Part shown: positions 7,729 to 15,437 of the stretch, in pieces | Numbering within the stretch: the stretch's first letter is position 1 | Layout of the letters: every line of letters starts with the position of its first letter | NCBI RefSeq assembly: GCF_900105415.1 | Contig: NZ_FNSM01000002.1 | Location: 225,319 to 289,318 of the forward strand | Reading direction: 5' to 3' | From: Streptomyces sp. TLI_105 | Lineage (GTDB): Bacteria > Actinomycetota > Actinomycetes > Streptomycetales > Streptomycetaceae | Length of the DNA stretch: 64,000 bases | The notes under the pieces: generated by a model | What the model was told of the DNA's origin: nothing | Database searches by the model: none | The model's input: only the letters and a program-made list of their open reading frames with translations | Program-made: the position numbers and the translations under genes

Positions 7729-8826
7729 TCACGCAAGGGTCACGTGTATCCCGCCCTCGGCCAGAACTTCGATCACCAGGGCGACCAGGTCATATTGCTC
7801 ACCCTCTGGCGCCAGGACGCGGGACAGGTGCTCGCGTGCAGTCGCAGCGTCCCACCAGACCAAGGTCGCAGGAGCGGTATAGCCGAAGTTGCCACGCAGA
7901 CAGTCCACGAGGGCATCCAAGCAGCCGCCGAAGTAGCCGCCCGGCCCGTTGACGGCCTCGCCGAGTGCCAGGTAGAGGCCCGATTCGTCCGTGATGTGCC
8001 GGCCGTCCAGCTCGTACGCGTGTCCGGCCTGCCGGTCCTGGTGCTTGAGCCGACAGCCCCGCTCCCGGACGAGATCGAGCCAGGCCCCACGCTGGCGGCT
8101 CTCGAGCCCGGCCCAAGCACCAGGGGCGTCTGGCGGGCCGGCAAGCCAGCGCTCCCATACTGACCGGGCGTATCCCGGTACGGGTGCAAGGTATCCGTCA
8201 AGTTCCAGATCAATCAGCTCCGCCCCGCGGGAGGTCGGCTGCCACGTACGGACTTTGGGTCGCAGCAGCCGATCGGTGAGCGGTTCGCCTCGGTCGTCCT
8301 GTATCTCAAGCCAGGCCTCCTCCAGGTCCAGCGTGCGCCGGGTGCCCGTAGCCAGTGCCCGCCGTAGCCGATCACTCGGGACAAGCCCCCGCAGGACGAG
8401 AGGAGGTTCCACTTGCTCGGGCGGCAGGATCCGGGCGAATTCCCGGCAGGAACCCAGCCACCGGTACCCGTCGTGCAGTCGGACAGGCGCCCGGTGCCCC
8501 TCGGGCGGGCCCACGTAGTCGTCCAGACCGGTGAGCACAAGACCGTCCGTCCCCGGGTGCTGCCCGAGACTCTCCGCGTCCTCCAGCAGCCAGGCGTCGA
8601 GCGTCCTGTCCTCCGGCACCAGCCACACCCTGCTACCGACCCAGCCGCGCGGGACCTCAGCTCCATCCGGAACCCAGCCGAACAGCTCGTACGTCCCGCG
8701 CAGGGGTTCCCGGAAGAATCCCTCCACCTCGGCGCAGACGCCCCAGACGTGGCCGCTTCCCGTGTCCGTCAGCGCGTACCGTCCCTGCGCGCGATGGCCC
8801 CTGTCCACATGCACGGCGGGAATCAT
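7729..8826 (-). CDS. barstar-like ribonuclease inhibitor with a large N-terminal extension
   Basis: The protein is 365 aa. Roughly residues 270-360 form a barstar-type domain: YELDGRHITDESGLYLALGE, then GPGGYFGGCLDALVDCLRG and LVWWDAATAREHL. This is the strand-helix-loop layout and buried acidic helix of the barnase inhibitor. The first 260 residues are a separate beta-rich region of unknown role (LTDTGSGHVWGVCAEVEGFF). Barstar-fold proteins neutralise barnase-like RNase toxins, so this is probably an orphan immunity gene. No matching RNase toxin is visible nearby. It is convergent with the DUF5958-like gene. Confidence 0.8.
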   Translation of the reverse strand: MIPAVHVDRGHRAQGRYALTDTGSGHVWGVCAEVEGFFREPLRGTYELFGWVPDGAEVPRGWVGSRVWLVPEDRTLDAWLLEDAESLGQHPGTDGLVLTGLDDYVGPPEGHRAPVRLHDGYRWLGSCREFARILPPEQVEPPLVLRGLVPSDRLRRALATGTRRTLDLEEAWLEIQDDRGEPLTDRLLRPKVRTWQPTSRGAELIDLELDGYLAPVPGYARSVWERWLAGPPDAPGAWAGLESRQRGAWLDLVRERGCRLKHQDRQAGHAYELDGRHITDESGLYLALGEAVNGPGGYFGGCLDALVDCLRGNFGYTAPATLVWWDAATAREHLSRVLAPEGEQYDLVALVIEVLAEGGIHVTLA

Positions 8827-8984
8827 GCCCAGACCAAGGGTAGTCCGTGAAACTCTTTTCGAGATCGGTCACGGTGAACCGTTCCGGGTCGGATGAAGGC
8901 TGAGTGCTCGATCTGGCGGATGGCGCCATCTGAAGCGCTCAGTCACAACTGGCGAGACCGAGCACAGCACTATGCTCCAGCCTC

Positions 8985-9506
8985 ACGACCAGTGACCTCG
9001 GGTTCACCTGCACGTGCTGCGGGGACCACCACCCTGAGCTGCCGATGAACTATACGGCCGAGGCCCCTGCCGTGTGGGATCCGGCTTTCACCGACGCCGA
9101 GGACTGCCTGCTCTCCACAGACCAGTGCGTGATCCGCGGGCAGCACTACTTCGTCAAGGGCCTGATCGAAATACCGGTCATCGGCACCAGCGACGTGTTC
9201 TCCTGGGGCGTCTGGGTCTCGCTCAGCCGAGCAAGCTTCTCCCGTGCCGCGGACCTGTGGGACACCCCCGGCCGGGAGTCCGAAAAACCATAATTCGGTT
9301 GGCTCACCACAGACCTGCCGATCTACCCGACCACGACCCTCAACCTGAAGACGCACGTGCATACCCGCCCGATTGGGGAACGCCCCTTCATCGAGCTGGA
9401 ACCCACCGACCACCCCCTCGCCGTCGAGCAACGCACAGGAATCAGCCTGGACCGCGTGCGGGAAATCGCGGCGGCCGTGCTCTACACCGGTGACGACCAG
9501 CCGTAG
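8985..9506 (+). pseudogene. DUF2199-like protein gene, broken
   Basis: One continuous frame carries a complete DUF2199-like protein: FTCTCCGDHHPELP with three Cys at the start, then FVKGLIEIPVIG, WGVWVSLSR, WLTTDLPIYPTTTLNLKTH and TDHPLAVEQRTGIS. An in-frame TAA sits at 9291, where the family usually has Tyr before FGW. The likely start codon reads ACG (8985) instead of ATG. Reading resumes perfectly after the TAA, so these are point lesions, not a frameshift. An 82-aa N-terminal piece could still be made from ATG 9045. Confidence 0.7.
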
Positions 9507-9961
9507 TGATGTCCGGCAAGCCGGCATCGCCGGTCCTGGTCAGGGCCAGCGACCTGAGCCACAGGGGCCGACGGTCCGACGGTCCGACGAGAAGGCATCC
9601 TCATCCACGGGCAGGACATCCGGCGGCGCTGCGACGTGCCGGGAGCCACACAGATGACTTGTGGATGCCGGACCTGAGCACCACCAGCCGCTCCCCCACT
9701 GCTTTACGGCTGACCCCAAGAAGCCGTCGGCCGAGCCGCTGGTACTGCGCGTACGGTCAGCTCCACGCTCGCGCCCCATGCGATCAATGAGGCCGCGCAC
9801 CAAAAGGGTTTTCCACGAGGTCGGATGCCGACGTGATCACCTCATGACGACCAGAAAGGGTCATGCCGTCCAGGCGCCCCACTCCGCTCTCCCCCACCCG
9901 TGCGGCGCCGATCACCGCTCAACCCAGCGCCCGATCGCCGTGACCGCCCACCCAGGAGAGC

Positions 9962-10195
9962 CTGCCCGTACAGAAGACCGCCCTCATTCCCTACGCGATC
10001 CCCCGCATCCCCCGAGCCTTGCACGCCCACGCCACGGTCCACTGCCACCCAGACGGCGCCTGGCACATCGCCTGGGTCCGGCCCGACGCGCCCGGCACTG
10101 TCCCGGTCACTGCCCTGCGACACCCCGCCGCGCCAGCTACCTCAACCACCGTCCCCGATCCCGACCGCAGTGTGCCCGCAGTCAGGGACCCCTGA
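9962..10195 (+). other. coding-like reading frame without a standard start
   Basis: A frame with good Streptomyces codon use runs QKTALIPYAIPRIPRALHA, HCHPDGAWHIAWVRPD and so on, to TGA at 10193. It is preceded by AGGAG but has no ATG, GTG or TTG; CTG 9962 or a mutated start are the options. It may be a remnant of a small protein or an unusual CTG-started one. The rest of 9507-10300 holds nothing I can support. Confidence 0.3.
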
Positions 10196-10220
10196 TCTCT
10201 CCTCCTTCGCCACCACGTCC

Positions 10221-10253
10221 AAGGCTGGCATCCGCGCGGACGCCAGCCTTTCT
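10221..10253 (+). terminator. hairpin terminator
   Basis: AAGGCTGGC (10221-10229) pairs with GCCAGCCTT (10242-10250), with an interior partly paired GTCCGCG/CGCGGA segment and a short T tail. It lies just after the 9962-10195 frame. Confidence 0.55.
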
Positions 10254-10307
10254 GCGTTTCGGGTTCAAGGAATCATGAGGCGAGACAAGGAGAGGGGCGA
10301 CTGCAGG

Positions 10308-10933
10308 TCATTGCAGTGGGTGGGTTTCCACGTACAGGAGAGGCACGCCTTCCCGATCAGAGAACTCAATCCGGCCCGACTGCGTGTTGGGTACGAGCAG
10401 AAGGGTGGTCCCCCGGACGAACTGACCGGGGCCGGGGTTCGGCAGGTTGGTGAAGAGGTCGCCCTGCTGTCCGAGGTCTTCGCACTCGATCGTGAGAGGG
10501 CTGCCGGCGCTCTGTACTTCCCCGTCCGCCCCAATCCAGTCGGCCTGCGAGAACGGATAGGTGTCGAGTTTGGTGCTGCCGGTGTTCTTGATCTTGAACT
10601 CCAGGCAGACGAACTGCTTGCCCGGCTCGGCGGTGGCGGTGGAGTCCGTATCAGGGTCTGAGACTGTCCTGGCCGTCTTCACGCTGACCAAGGTGACGTC
10701 GGCGGAGCCGCCCGGGATGTCGAGCAGGTCACTGGTACTGGTCACCACGGGCACGGTCTTCCCCGGGGTGAGAGTGGGGGCGGTGGGAGATGCCGTCGTG
10801 GACTTTGCCGACGGGTGCGCGGTCTGTTGTTCTTGCCGCCACCGGTCACCGTTCTGCTCGCCGCCACAGCCGTCGATACAACGAAAGCCGCCATACACCC
10901 GAGCGCTGTGCGCCTCACGAAGGCTTCCACCAT
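10308..10933 (-). pseudogene. DUF4352-like secreted lipoprotein gene with a frameshift in the signal peptide
   Basis: The mature part is clear: a Ser/Thr/Pro linker, then IPGGSADVTLVSVKTARTV, QFVCLEFKIKNTGSTKLDTY and LYVETHPLQ. This is an immunoglobulin-like DUF4352/Telomeric-type exposed domain. The hydrophobic signal (MVEAFVRRTALGCMAAFVVS at 10933 downward) is in a different frame from the lipobox-like cysteine (GCGGEQ). A single-base indel near 10860-10880 therefore separates signal peptide and mature protein. If real, no exported product is made. A sequencing error would give the same picture. Confidence 0.6.
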
Positions 10934-11014
10934 CGCCCCTCACCGCCCTCTGTCTGGATACTCCAGATTCGCCCTCCTCGACTCCAACCGCACTCCCCCG
11001 CCGGGCGAACGATG

Positions 11015-11052
11015 AAGGCCCGTGCCCTCAGGTACAACGGGGCACGGACCTT
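11015..11052 (-). terminator. hairpin, probable terminator
   Basis: AAGGcCCGTGCCC (11015-11027) pairs with GGGGCACGGaCCTT (11039-11052) around an 11-nt loop. It lies between the SUKH gene and the lipoprotein gene, both on the minus strand. Confidence 0.45.
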
Positions 11053-11199
11053 CTGCGGAACTGTTAGGGACTGGCCTTTGCGGCTTCGGTGCCCGACCCG
11101 CCAAACCGCTCTGGGTTCCCCGGACGACACCGCTGGTGTCATCGGCAGAGCAGCAGGAAGCTTTTCGTGCGGTGGGGAACTCGTGGCACGGACTATGGG

Positions 11200-11664
11200 T
11201 CAGAGGCGGAGCCACTCGTCGCGCGCCCAGTCCCATACTGACTCCCAGCGGTCCTCCGTGAGGCCGCCCTCTCCGATGCACCTCCAGAGGACGACGGCGC
11301 CGTCGGGTCCGACGAGGTAGAAGTCGCCTTCGTCCTCGCACAGGACGATCAGGTCGCGCGGGACGCCCTGGTCCCAGGCGATCTCCATGAGCTCCGGCAG
11401 GTACGTGTGCCTGTCCTCGTCCGTGACGGTGACGGGTTCCAGGCGGCCGCGCTCGACGTCGCCGACACAGAGCAGGAATTCTCGGAGTCCGGCGGGCAGC
11501 TGGATGCCGTGTTCTTTTTCGATCCGCGCGAGGAGCTGCTCGTCGGGGAGCTCCGGCGGAGTCTCGTCCGGACCGTTGGTCTCCAGGATGTACTGGATGA
11601 CGTCTTCCACGATTCTCCTCACGGCCGCTGCCTCGAACCCGCGACCGCGAGCCCTGGTGATCAT
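11200..11664 (-). CDS. SUKH (SMI1/KNR4) family protein, probable immunity protein
   Basis: The protein is 154 aa from ATG 11664 (an upstream in-frame GTG/ATG at 11694 is less likely). The SUKH signature is visible: PDEQLLARIEKEHGIQLPAG, then LREFLLCVGD, then a strand-rich middle ending in DGAVVLWRC and a C-terminal WESVWDWARDEWLRL helix. SUKH proteins are the largest class of immunity proteins for polymorphic nuclease toxins. No toxin gene adjoins it, so it is an orphan. It is cytoplasmic. Confidence 0.8.
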   Translation of the reverse strand: MITRARGRGFEAAAVRRIVEDVIQYILETNGPDETPPELPDEQLLARIEKEHGIQLPAGLREFLLCVGDVERGRLEPVTVTDEDRHTYLPELMEIAWDQGVPRDLIVLCEDEGDFYLVGPDGAVVLWRCIGEGGLTEDRWESVWDWARDEWLRL

Positions 11665-11753
11665 TTTGGGACCAGGATCCGCACGTAACCGCATCGGGGG
11701 CGCGGGTTGGGCTGCCGCATTGCCTTCCGCTACTGACCTTCATCGTCACCTTC

Positions 11754-11794
11754 AGGGCCGGTGTCCGCGTCAACGTGCGCGGGCGCCGGCCTTT
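11754..11794. terminator. inverted repeat, probable terminator upstream of the par region
   Basis: AGGGCCGGTGTCCGCG (11754-11769) pairs imperfectly with CGCGGGCGCCGGCCT (11778-11792) and is followed by TTT. It resembles the hairpin at 10221-10253 and separates the accessory genes from the partition cassette. Confidence 0.45.
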
Positions 11795-11846
11795 GGTGTT
11801 CTAGGTCCGGCGAGCTACGACGTGACGGTTGGCCTTGTCAGCGAGT

Positions 11847-11955
11847 TATCACGGCGTGATAGGTCGATGGATCGTGCGGGGCGGCTGTGGGGGTATCACG
11901 CCGTGATAGGTCGGCAGGTCGGTCAGGAAGGCTGAGGACCTATCACGGCGTGATA
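11847..11955. promoter_or_regulatory. parS-like centromere: three 15-bp palindromes at exact 47-bp spacing
   Basis: TATCACGGCGTGATA (11847-11861), TATCACGCCGTGATA (11894-11908) and TATCACGGCGTGATA (11941-11955) are perfect palindromes apart from the central base. They are spaced exactly 47 bp apart, immediately upstream of parA. Two further copies lie inside parB. They are the probable binding sites for the ParB encoded at 13275-14534, acting as plasmid centromere and possibly as an autoregulatory operator. Confidence 0.85.
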
Positions 11956-12030
11956 ACCCGGCAAGGATTCGTAACCTTGCTAACGTGTTGATGGCTGAAG
12001 TTGATCTAAGTCGTTAGTAGAGTGACGCTC

Positions 12031-13278
12031 ATGACGTCACCTGACACGGGCGGCGACCGGGAGAAGGTCGTCACCAAGCTCACAACCACCCTTCGGCAGG
12101 ACCTGAAGGTCCGTGCCGCTCTCCATGGCCTCGACATGCAGAACGCAGTCGAAGCCGGCATCACCGCCTGGCGCGGCCTGGGTTCGAACCTTGCCCCGGT
12201 CGACACCGCCGGAGCGGAGACCTACGCCACCTTCCTCCCCGCCGGACTGTGGGACGGCTTCCGCGACGACTGCAAGGACCGCGGCGTCTCCCTCACCCAG
12301 GGCATCGCCCAGGCCGTCACCCTCTGGCTCGACAACAACCCTGTGCCTGAGGTCAAGCGCCCAGCGACGGTCCGACGCATCGTCGTCTGCAACCAGAAGG
12401 GCGGAGTCGGCAAGACAGCCGTAACCGCCGGCCTCGGCGAAGCACTCGCGGAAAACCCTGCCCAGCTCGTCCCGGTCCGGGTCTCCAAGCACTTCGCCGC
12501 ACTCCTCGACGACGACGACCGCCCCGACGACCCACTCGCCCTGGAAGACCTTCCCGGCCTCGGGCAGCGAGTCCTCCTCGTCGACTTCGACCCCCAGGGC
12601 CACCTCACCAAACAGCTCGGCCACGAACCGCTCCCCATCAACGGGGACTCCCTCACCAACCACATGGCCGGCGAAGGCAAGGGCGACCTGGCCGACCTCA
12701 TCGTCGCCGTGGACGAAGACCGCTTCGGCGACAGACTGCACCTCCTGCCGGCCTGCACCGATGCCTTCCTCCTCGACGTCCGCCTCGCCTCCGTCCGCGC
12801 ACGCGAAGCCGCCCTCGAACGGGCCCTGCGTGCCGTCGAAGCCAGCTACGACGTCGTCCTCATCGACTGCCCCCCGAGCCTCGGCCTCAGCATGGACGCC
12901 GCCTCCTACTACGGACGCCGCCGCGACAACGAGGAAACCGGCAACTCCGGCGTCCTCATCATCGTCCAGGCCGAAGACAGCAGTGCCGACGCCTACGGCC
13001 TGCTCACCTCCCAAATCGAGGACATGCGCGGCGACCTCTCCCTCGACATCGACTACCTCGGCCTCGTCGTCAACCACTACGACGCCCGCCGCGGATACAT
13101 CGCCACCTCCTCCCTCCAGTCCTGGATGGACATAAAGGATCCCCGCGTCGTCGGCGTCATCGGGGACCTCAAGGAGCAGAAGGAAGCCGTCCGCGCCAAG
13201 CGCCCCCTCCTCGCCTACGCACCCCAGTGCGAGCAGTCCGTCGCCCTCCGAGCCCTCGCCCGGGAGATCAGCAAGTGA
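12031..13278 (+). CDS. parA: ParA-family partition ATPase
   Basis: The protein is 415 aa from ATG 12031 (GTG 12022 is an alternative). A ParA-type deviant Walker A (NQKGGVGKTAV, about residues 121-131) is followed by LLVDFDPQGHLTKQLG and a Walker B-like VVLIDCPPSLGL. The first 110 residues hold two RHH/HTH-like helical segments (TTTLRQDLKVRAALHGLDMQ; LSLTQGIAQAVTLWL-like), an N-terminal DNA-binding extension as in type Ia partition ATPases. A 30-residue insert sits between Walker A and A'. It pairs with ParB, overlapping its GTG by four bases, to position plasmid copies. It is probably autoregulated through the upstream palindromes. Confidence 0.92.
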   Translation: MTSPDTGGDREKVVTKLTTTLRQDLKVRAALHGLDMQNAVEAGITAWRGLGSNLAPVDTAGAETYATFLPAGLWDGFRDDCKDRGVSLTQGIAQAVTLWLDNNPVPEVKRPATVRRIVVCNQKGGVGKTAVTAGLGEALAENPAQLVPVRVSKHFAALLDDDDRPDDPLALEDLPGLGQRVLLVDFDPQGHLTKQLGHEPLPINGDSLTNHMAGEGKGDLADLIVAVDEDRFGDRLHLLPACTDAFLLDVRLASVRAREAALERALRAVEASYDVVLIDCPPSLGLSMDAASYYGRRRDNEETGNSGVLIIVQAEDSSADAYGLLTSQIEDMRGDLSLDIDYLGLVVNHYDARRGYIATSSLQSWMDIKDPRVVGVIGDLKEQKEAVRAKRPLLAYAPQCEQSVALRALAREISK

Positions 13279-14534
13279 GCAAGGCCAAGAACCTCGGCGC
13301 CGGCGCGTCCTTCGCACAGGCCCGCCCCATCAGCGCCCGACGCGCAGCGATCGGCGCCGCCACCGCCGCTCCCACCGAAGGAGTGCCAGACCCGACCGAA
13401 CTCTCGCTCAGCCTCATCAGCCAAAACCCCGACAACCCGCGCGAGGAACTCCGCGACCTTGAGGGCCTGGCCGACAGCATCCGCGAGATCGGCCTCGTCA
13501 ACTCCATTACCGTCGCCACCGTTGACTCCTACCTGGCCGAACGGCCCGACCGAGCCGACGACGTGGATGAAGGCGCCCGATACATCGTCGTCGACGGCCA
13601 CCGCCGACTCGAAGCCGCCCGGCTCGCCGGCGCCGACACCATCCGGGTCAGCGTCAACAACAAGCTCGTCGCCACCGACGAAGCCCTCCTCGAAGCGGCG
13701 TTCGTCGCCAACGTCCATCGCGACGACATGAATCCCATCGAGCAGGCCCACGCACTCAAGAAGCTCGTCGAGTTCTACGGCTCTCAGAACAAAGCCGCCA
13801 AGCGCCTCGGCATCGGCCAGTCCACCATCTCCTCCAAGCTCTCCATCCTCGACCTGGACCCCGCCCTCCAGGCAGACCTCATCGAAGGCCGCAGGACGAT
13901 CGAGCACGTCCGTAACCTGTCCAAGCTGCCCCCCGAGGAACAGCGCGCGAAGGCCGACGCCCGAGCAGAAGCCGCAGAGCAGAAGGCCGCCGCCAAGCGC
14001 GACCTATCACGCCGTGATAACCCCTCCGCCTCCCAAGCGCCGAACCCCTCAGAGAACGGCACCTCGGACGGAGCCGACGCCGGGCTATCACGCCGTGATA
14101 ACCCGGGCCCCAGCGAGCGCAGGCCCCTCACGGACGAAGTACCCGCGCCCAGGAGTGCGACGGAATCGCCGGCCACTTCACCGGCACAGAGCTCTGTCTC
14201 GGACCCTGTAACCGAACTGCCCTCGCCCAACGGGGGAGCAGCAGTCACAGAGATCACGGCACTGGAGAGGCCAGCGGCGTCGCAGAACATGTCCGTTTCG
14301 CGCGCCCAGCCCGTTCCGACGGTTCCACTGCACGACGGTGCTGCCCTGATGGATCTGGCTTTCGACGGCTTGACCCCAGGACAACGCAGCGCCTTCATCC
14401 AGCGCTACTTCAAGCGAAGCACGGGAGTAGGTGCTGTCGTGGCAGACCTGCGGGCCGACCTCGAGCGACCCGCACGCGCCTCGCTAGCGGAGATCCTTCA
14501 GCAGGTCGCTGCAGGACTGCTTGAAGAGAAGTAG
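13275..14534 (+). CDS. parB: ParB-family partition protein
   Basis: The protein is 419 aa. GTG 13275 overlaps the parA stop (GTGA). After a basic N-terminus, the ParB/Srx CTPase-type domain is visible: LISQNPDNPREELRDLEGLADSI, YIVVDGHRRLEAARLAGA, then ANVHRDDMNPIEQAHALKKL. An HTH follows (QNKAAKRLGIGQSTISSKLS). The C-terminal third is a low-complexity linker (about residues 240-350) plus a helical tail (LTPGQRSAFIQRYF). The DNA encoding the repeated LSRRDNP peptide is itself two parS palindromes, so the protein sequence there is dictated by the DNA sites. Confidence 0.92.
   Translation: MSKAKNLGAGASFAQARPISARRAAIGAATAAPTEGVPDPTELSLSLISQNPDNPREELRDLEGLADSIREIGLVNSITVATVDSYLAERPDRADDVDEGARYIVVDGHRRLEAARLAGADTIRVSVNNKLVATDEALLEAAFVANVHRDDMNPIEQAHALKKLVEFYGSQNKAAKRLGIGQSTISSKLSILDLDPALQADLIEGRRTIEHVRNLSKLPPEEQRAKADARAEAAEQKAAAKRDLSRRDNPSASQAPNPSENGTSDGADAGLSRRDNPGPSERRPLTDEVPAPRSATESPATSPAQSSVSDPVTELPSPNGGAAVTEITALERPAASQNMSVSRAQPVPTVPLHDGAALMDLAFDGLTPGQRSAFIQRYFKRSTGVGAVVADLRADLERPARASLAEILQQVAAGLLEEK
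14005..14100. promoter_or_regulatory. two parS-like sites inside the parB coding sequence
   Basis: TATCACGCCGTGATA occurs at 14005-14019 and 14086-14100, 81 bp apart and in the same reading register, so each encodes LSRRDN. They are identical to the middle upstream site. Sites inside parB would let ParB load and spread on its own gene. Confidence 0.85.
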
Positions 14535-14542
14535 GCAGGAAA

Positions 14543-14586
14543 TGTCGGAGCCTCCGTCCTCAAGGTAGGACGGAGGCTCCGACATG
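14543..14586. terminator. strong perfect hairpin after parB
   Basis: A perfect 19-bp stem (14543-14561 with 14568-14586) closes a 6-nt loop CAAGGT, 9 bases after the parB stop. It has no long T run, as is usual for Streptomyces terminators. Confidence 0.8.
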
Positions 14587-14634
14587 TCGGGGAGGAGAAC
14601 GGCGCCGCAGCGCCATGACCGGGATCAGCCAGCT

Positions 14635-14760
14635 TCACCCCGGAGTCTCCACCGAACCCGGCAGGAAGTTGGACTCACGGCATCGGCGGATCGTAGAGCG
14701 GCTGACTCCGCACGCGGCGGCGGCCTCACGCTGGTTCAGCATCGGACGAGTCGTGCTCAT
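14635..14760 (-). pseudogene. excisionase-like HTH fragment, 41 aa
   Basis: Too short for most gene callers. ATG 14760 opens MSTTRPMLNQREAAAACGVS followed by RSTIRRCRE and a stop at 14635. This is the N-terminal helix-turn-helix of small MerR/excisionase-like proteins found on Streptomyces mobile elements. The downstream LIP-type strand expected in intact members is missing, so it is probably truncated. A related but weaker HTH remnant (RSTIRRHRE) can be read on the minus strand near 17395-17430. Confidence 0.5.
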
Positions 14761-14931
14761 CCCCCTGTCATCGCCGCAACCCTGCAGGCCGTGGACAACA
14801 CCCTCACGTGAGACGGAAAGCTCCTGATGGCTGGTGAGTGTCCTGAACGGATCGGGGTTCTGGGTCGTTCCGGTGCGTGTCTATAGTGCCGAAACCGGGC
14901 CTTGCAGGCCCTTCGAGGAGGAGAGGGCGTC

Positions 14932-15390
14932 GTGCCTGAGTTACTACAGAAGCAGCTCCTGGACGTCGAGGTCGCGTTCAGGGGTTTCGGGTTCCAGGAG
15001 TCGGACGACGCTGCGGTGCCCGTGCCGTTCGGGGACGGCTACGAGTGGGGGGTGTTCCTGGCTCAGCACGAGCGTCGCTTCGACCTGTTCAGCGCCGGTC
15101 ACACCCACACCGCGGCGGTCACTGTCAGGATCTGGGACGCCGAGCCGGCATCCGAGCCTGTCGAGTGGGATGAGATCGGCGAGGTCGACTTCGAGACGAC
15201 CACCGGGGATGTCGCGGTGTGGACCATGACCCTGGGGCGGTCGGAGCACCTGATCCAGCTCGGTGTTCCGGGCTGGTGGCGGGTCCGCGTCGGCTGTACC
15301 GGCCGTGCCGAGGTCGCGCGCGTCACGCAGAGCGAAGGCGTCGCCTACGGGGTAGAGAAGTACGTGATCGACTTCTGGCCCAAGGCCTGA
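14932..15390 (+). CDS. hypothetical protein, 152 aa, possible immunity protein
   Basis: GTG 14932 has an excellent ribosome site (GAGGAGGAGAGG). The protein is strand-rich: LLDVEVAFRGFGFQESDD, GYEWGVFLAQHERRFDLFSAGH, VAVWTMTLG, WWRVRVGC and ending YVIDFWPKA. It looks like a single beta-sandwich-type cytoplasmic domain. I cannot name the family. It ends against a shared hairpin terminator with the convergent NucA/NucB-type nuclease gene, so it could be that nuclease's immunity partner, though this is inference from position only. Confidence 0.65.
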   Translation: MPELLQKQLLDVEVAFRGFGFQESDDAAVPVPFGDGYEWGVFLAQHERRFDLFSAGHTHTAAVTVRIWDAEPASEPVEWDEIGEVDFETTTGDVAVWTMTLGRSEHLIQLGVPGWWRVRVGCTGRAEVARVTQSEGVAYGVEKYVIDFWPKA

Positions 15391-15393
15391 CCA

Positions 15394-15430
15394 GCTTGTG
15401 GCCAGCGCAGCGTCGGCGCCGGCCACAAGC
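15394..15430. terminator. bidirectional hairpin terminator
   Basis: GCTTGTGGCC (15394-15403) pairs perfectly with GGCCACAAGC (15421-15430) between two convergent genes (15390 and 15438). Confidence 0.7.
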
Positions 15431-15437
15431 CCTCATG

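Noticed and set aside
12037..13907. Minus-strand frames over parA and parB
   Set aside because: Acidic Val/Gly-rich shadows of two well-supported genes.
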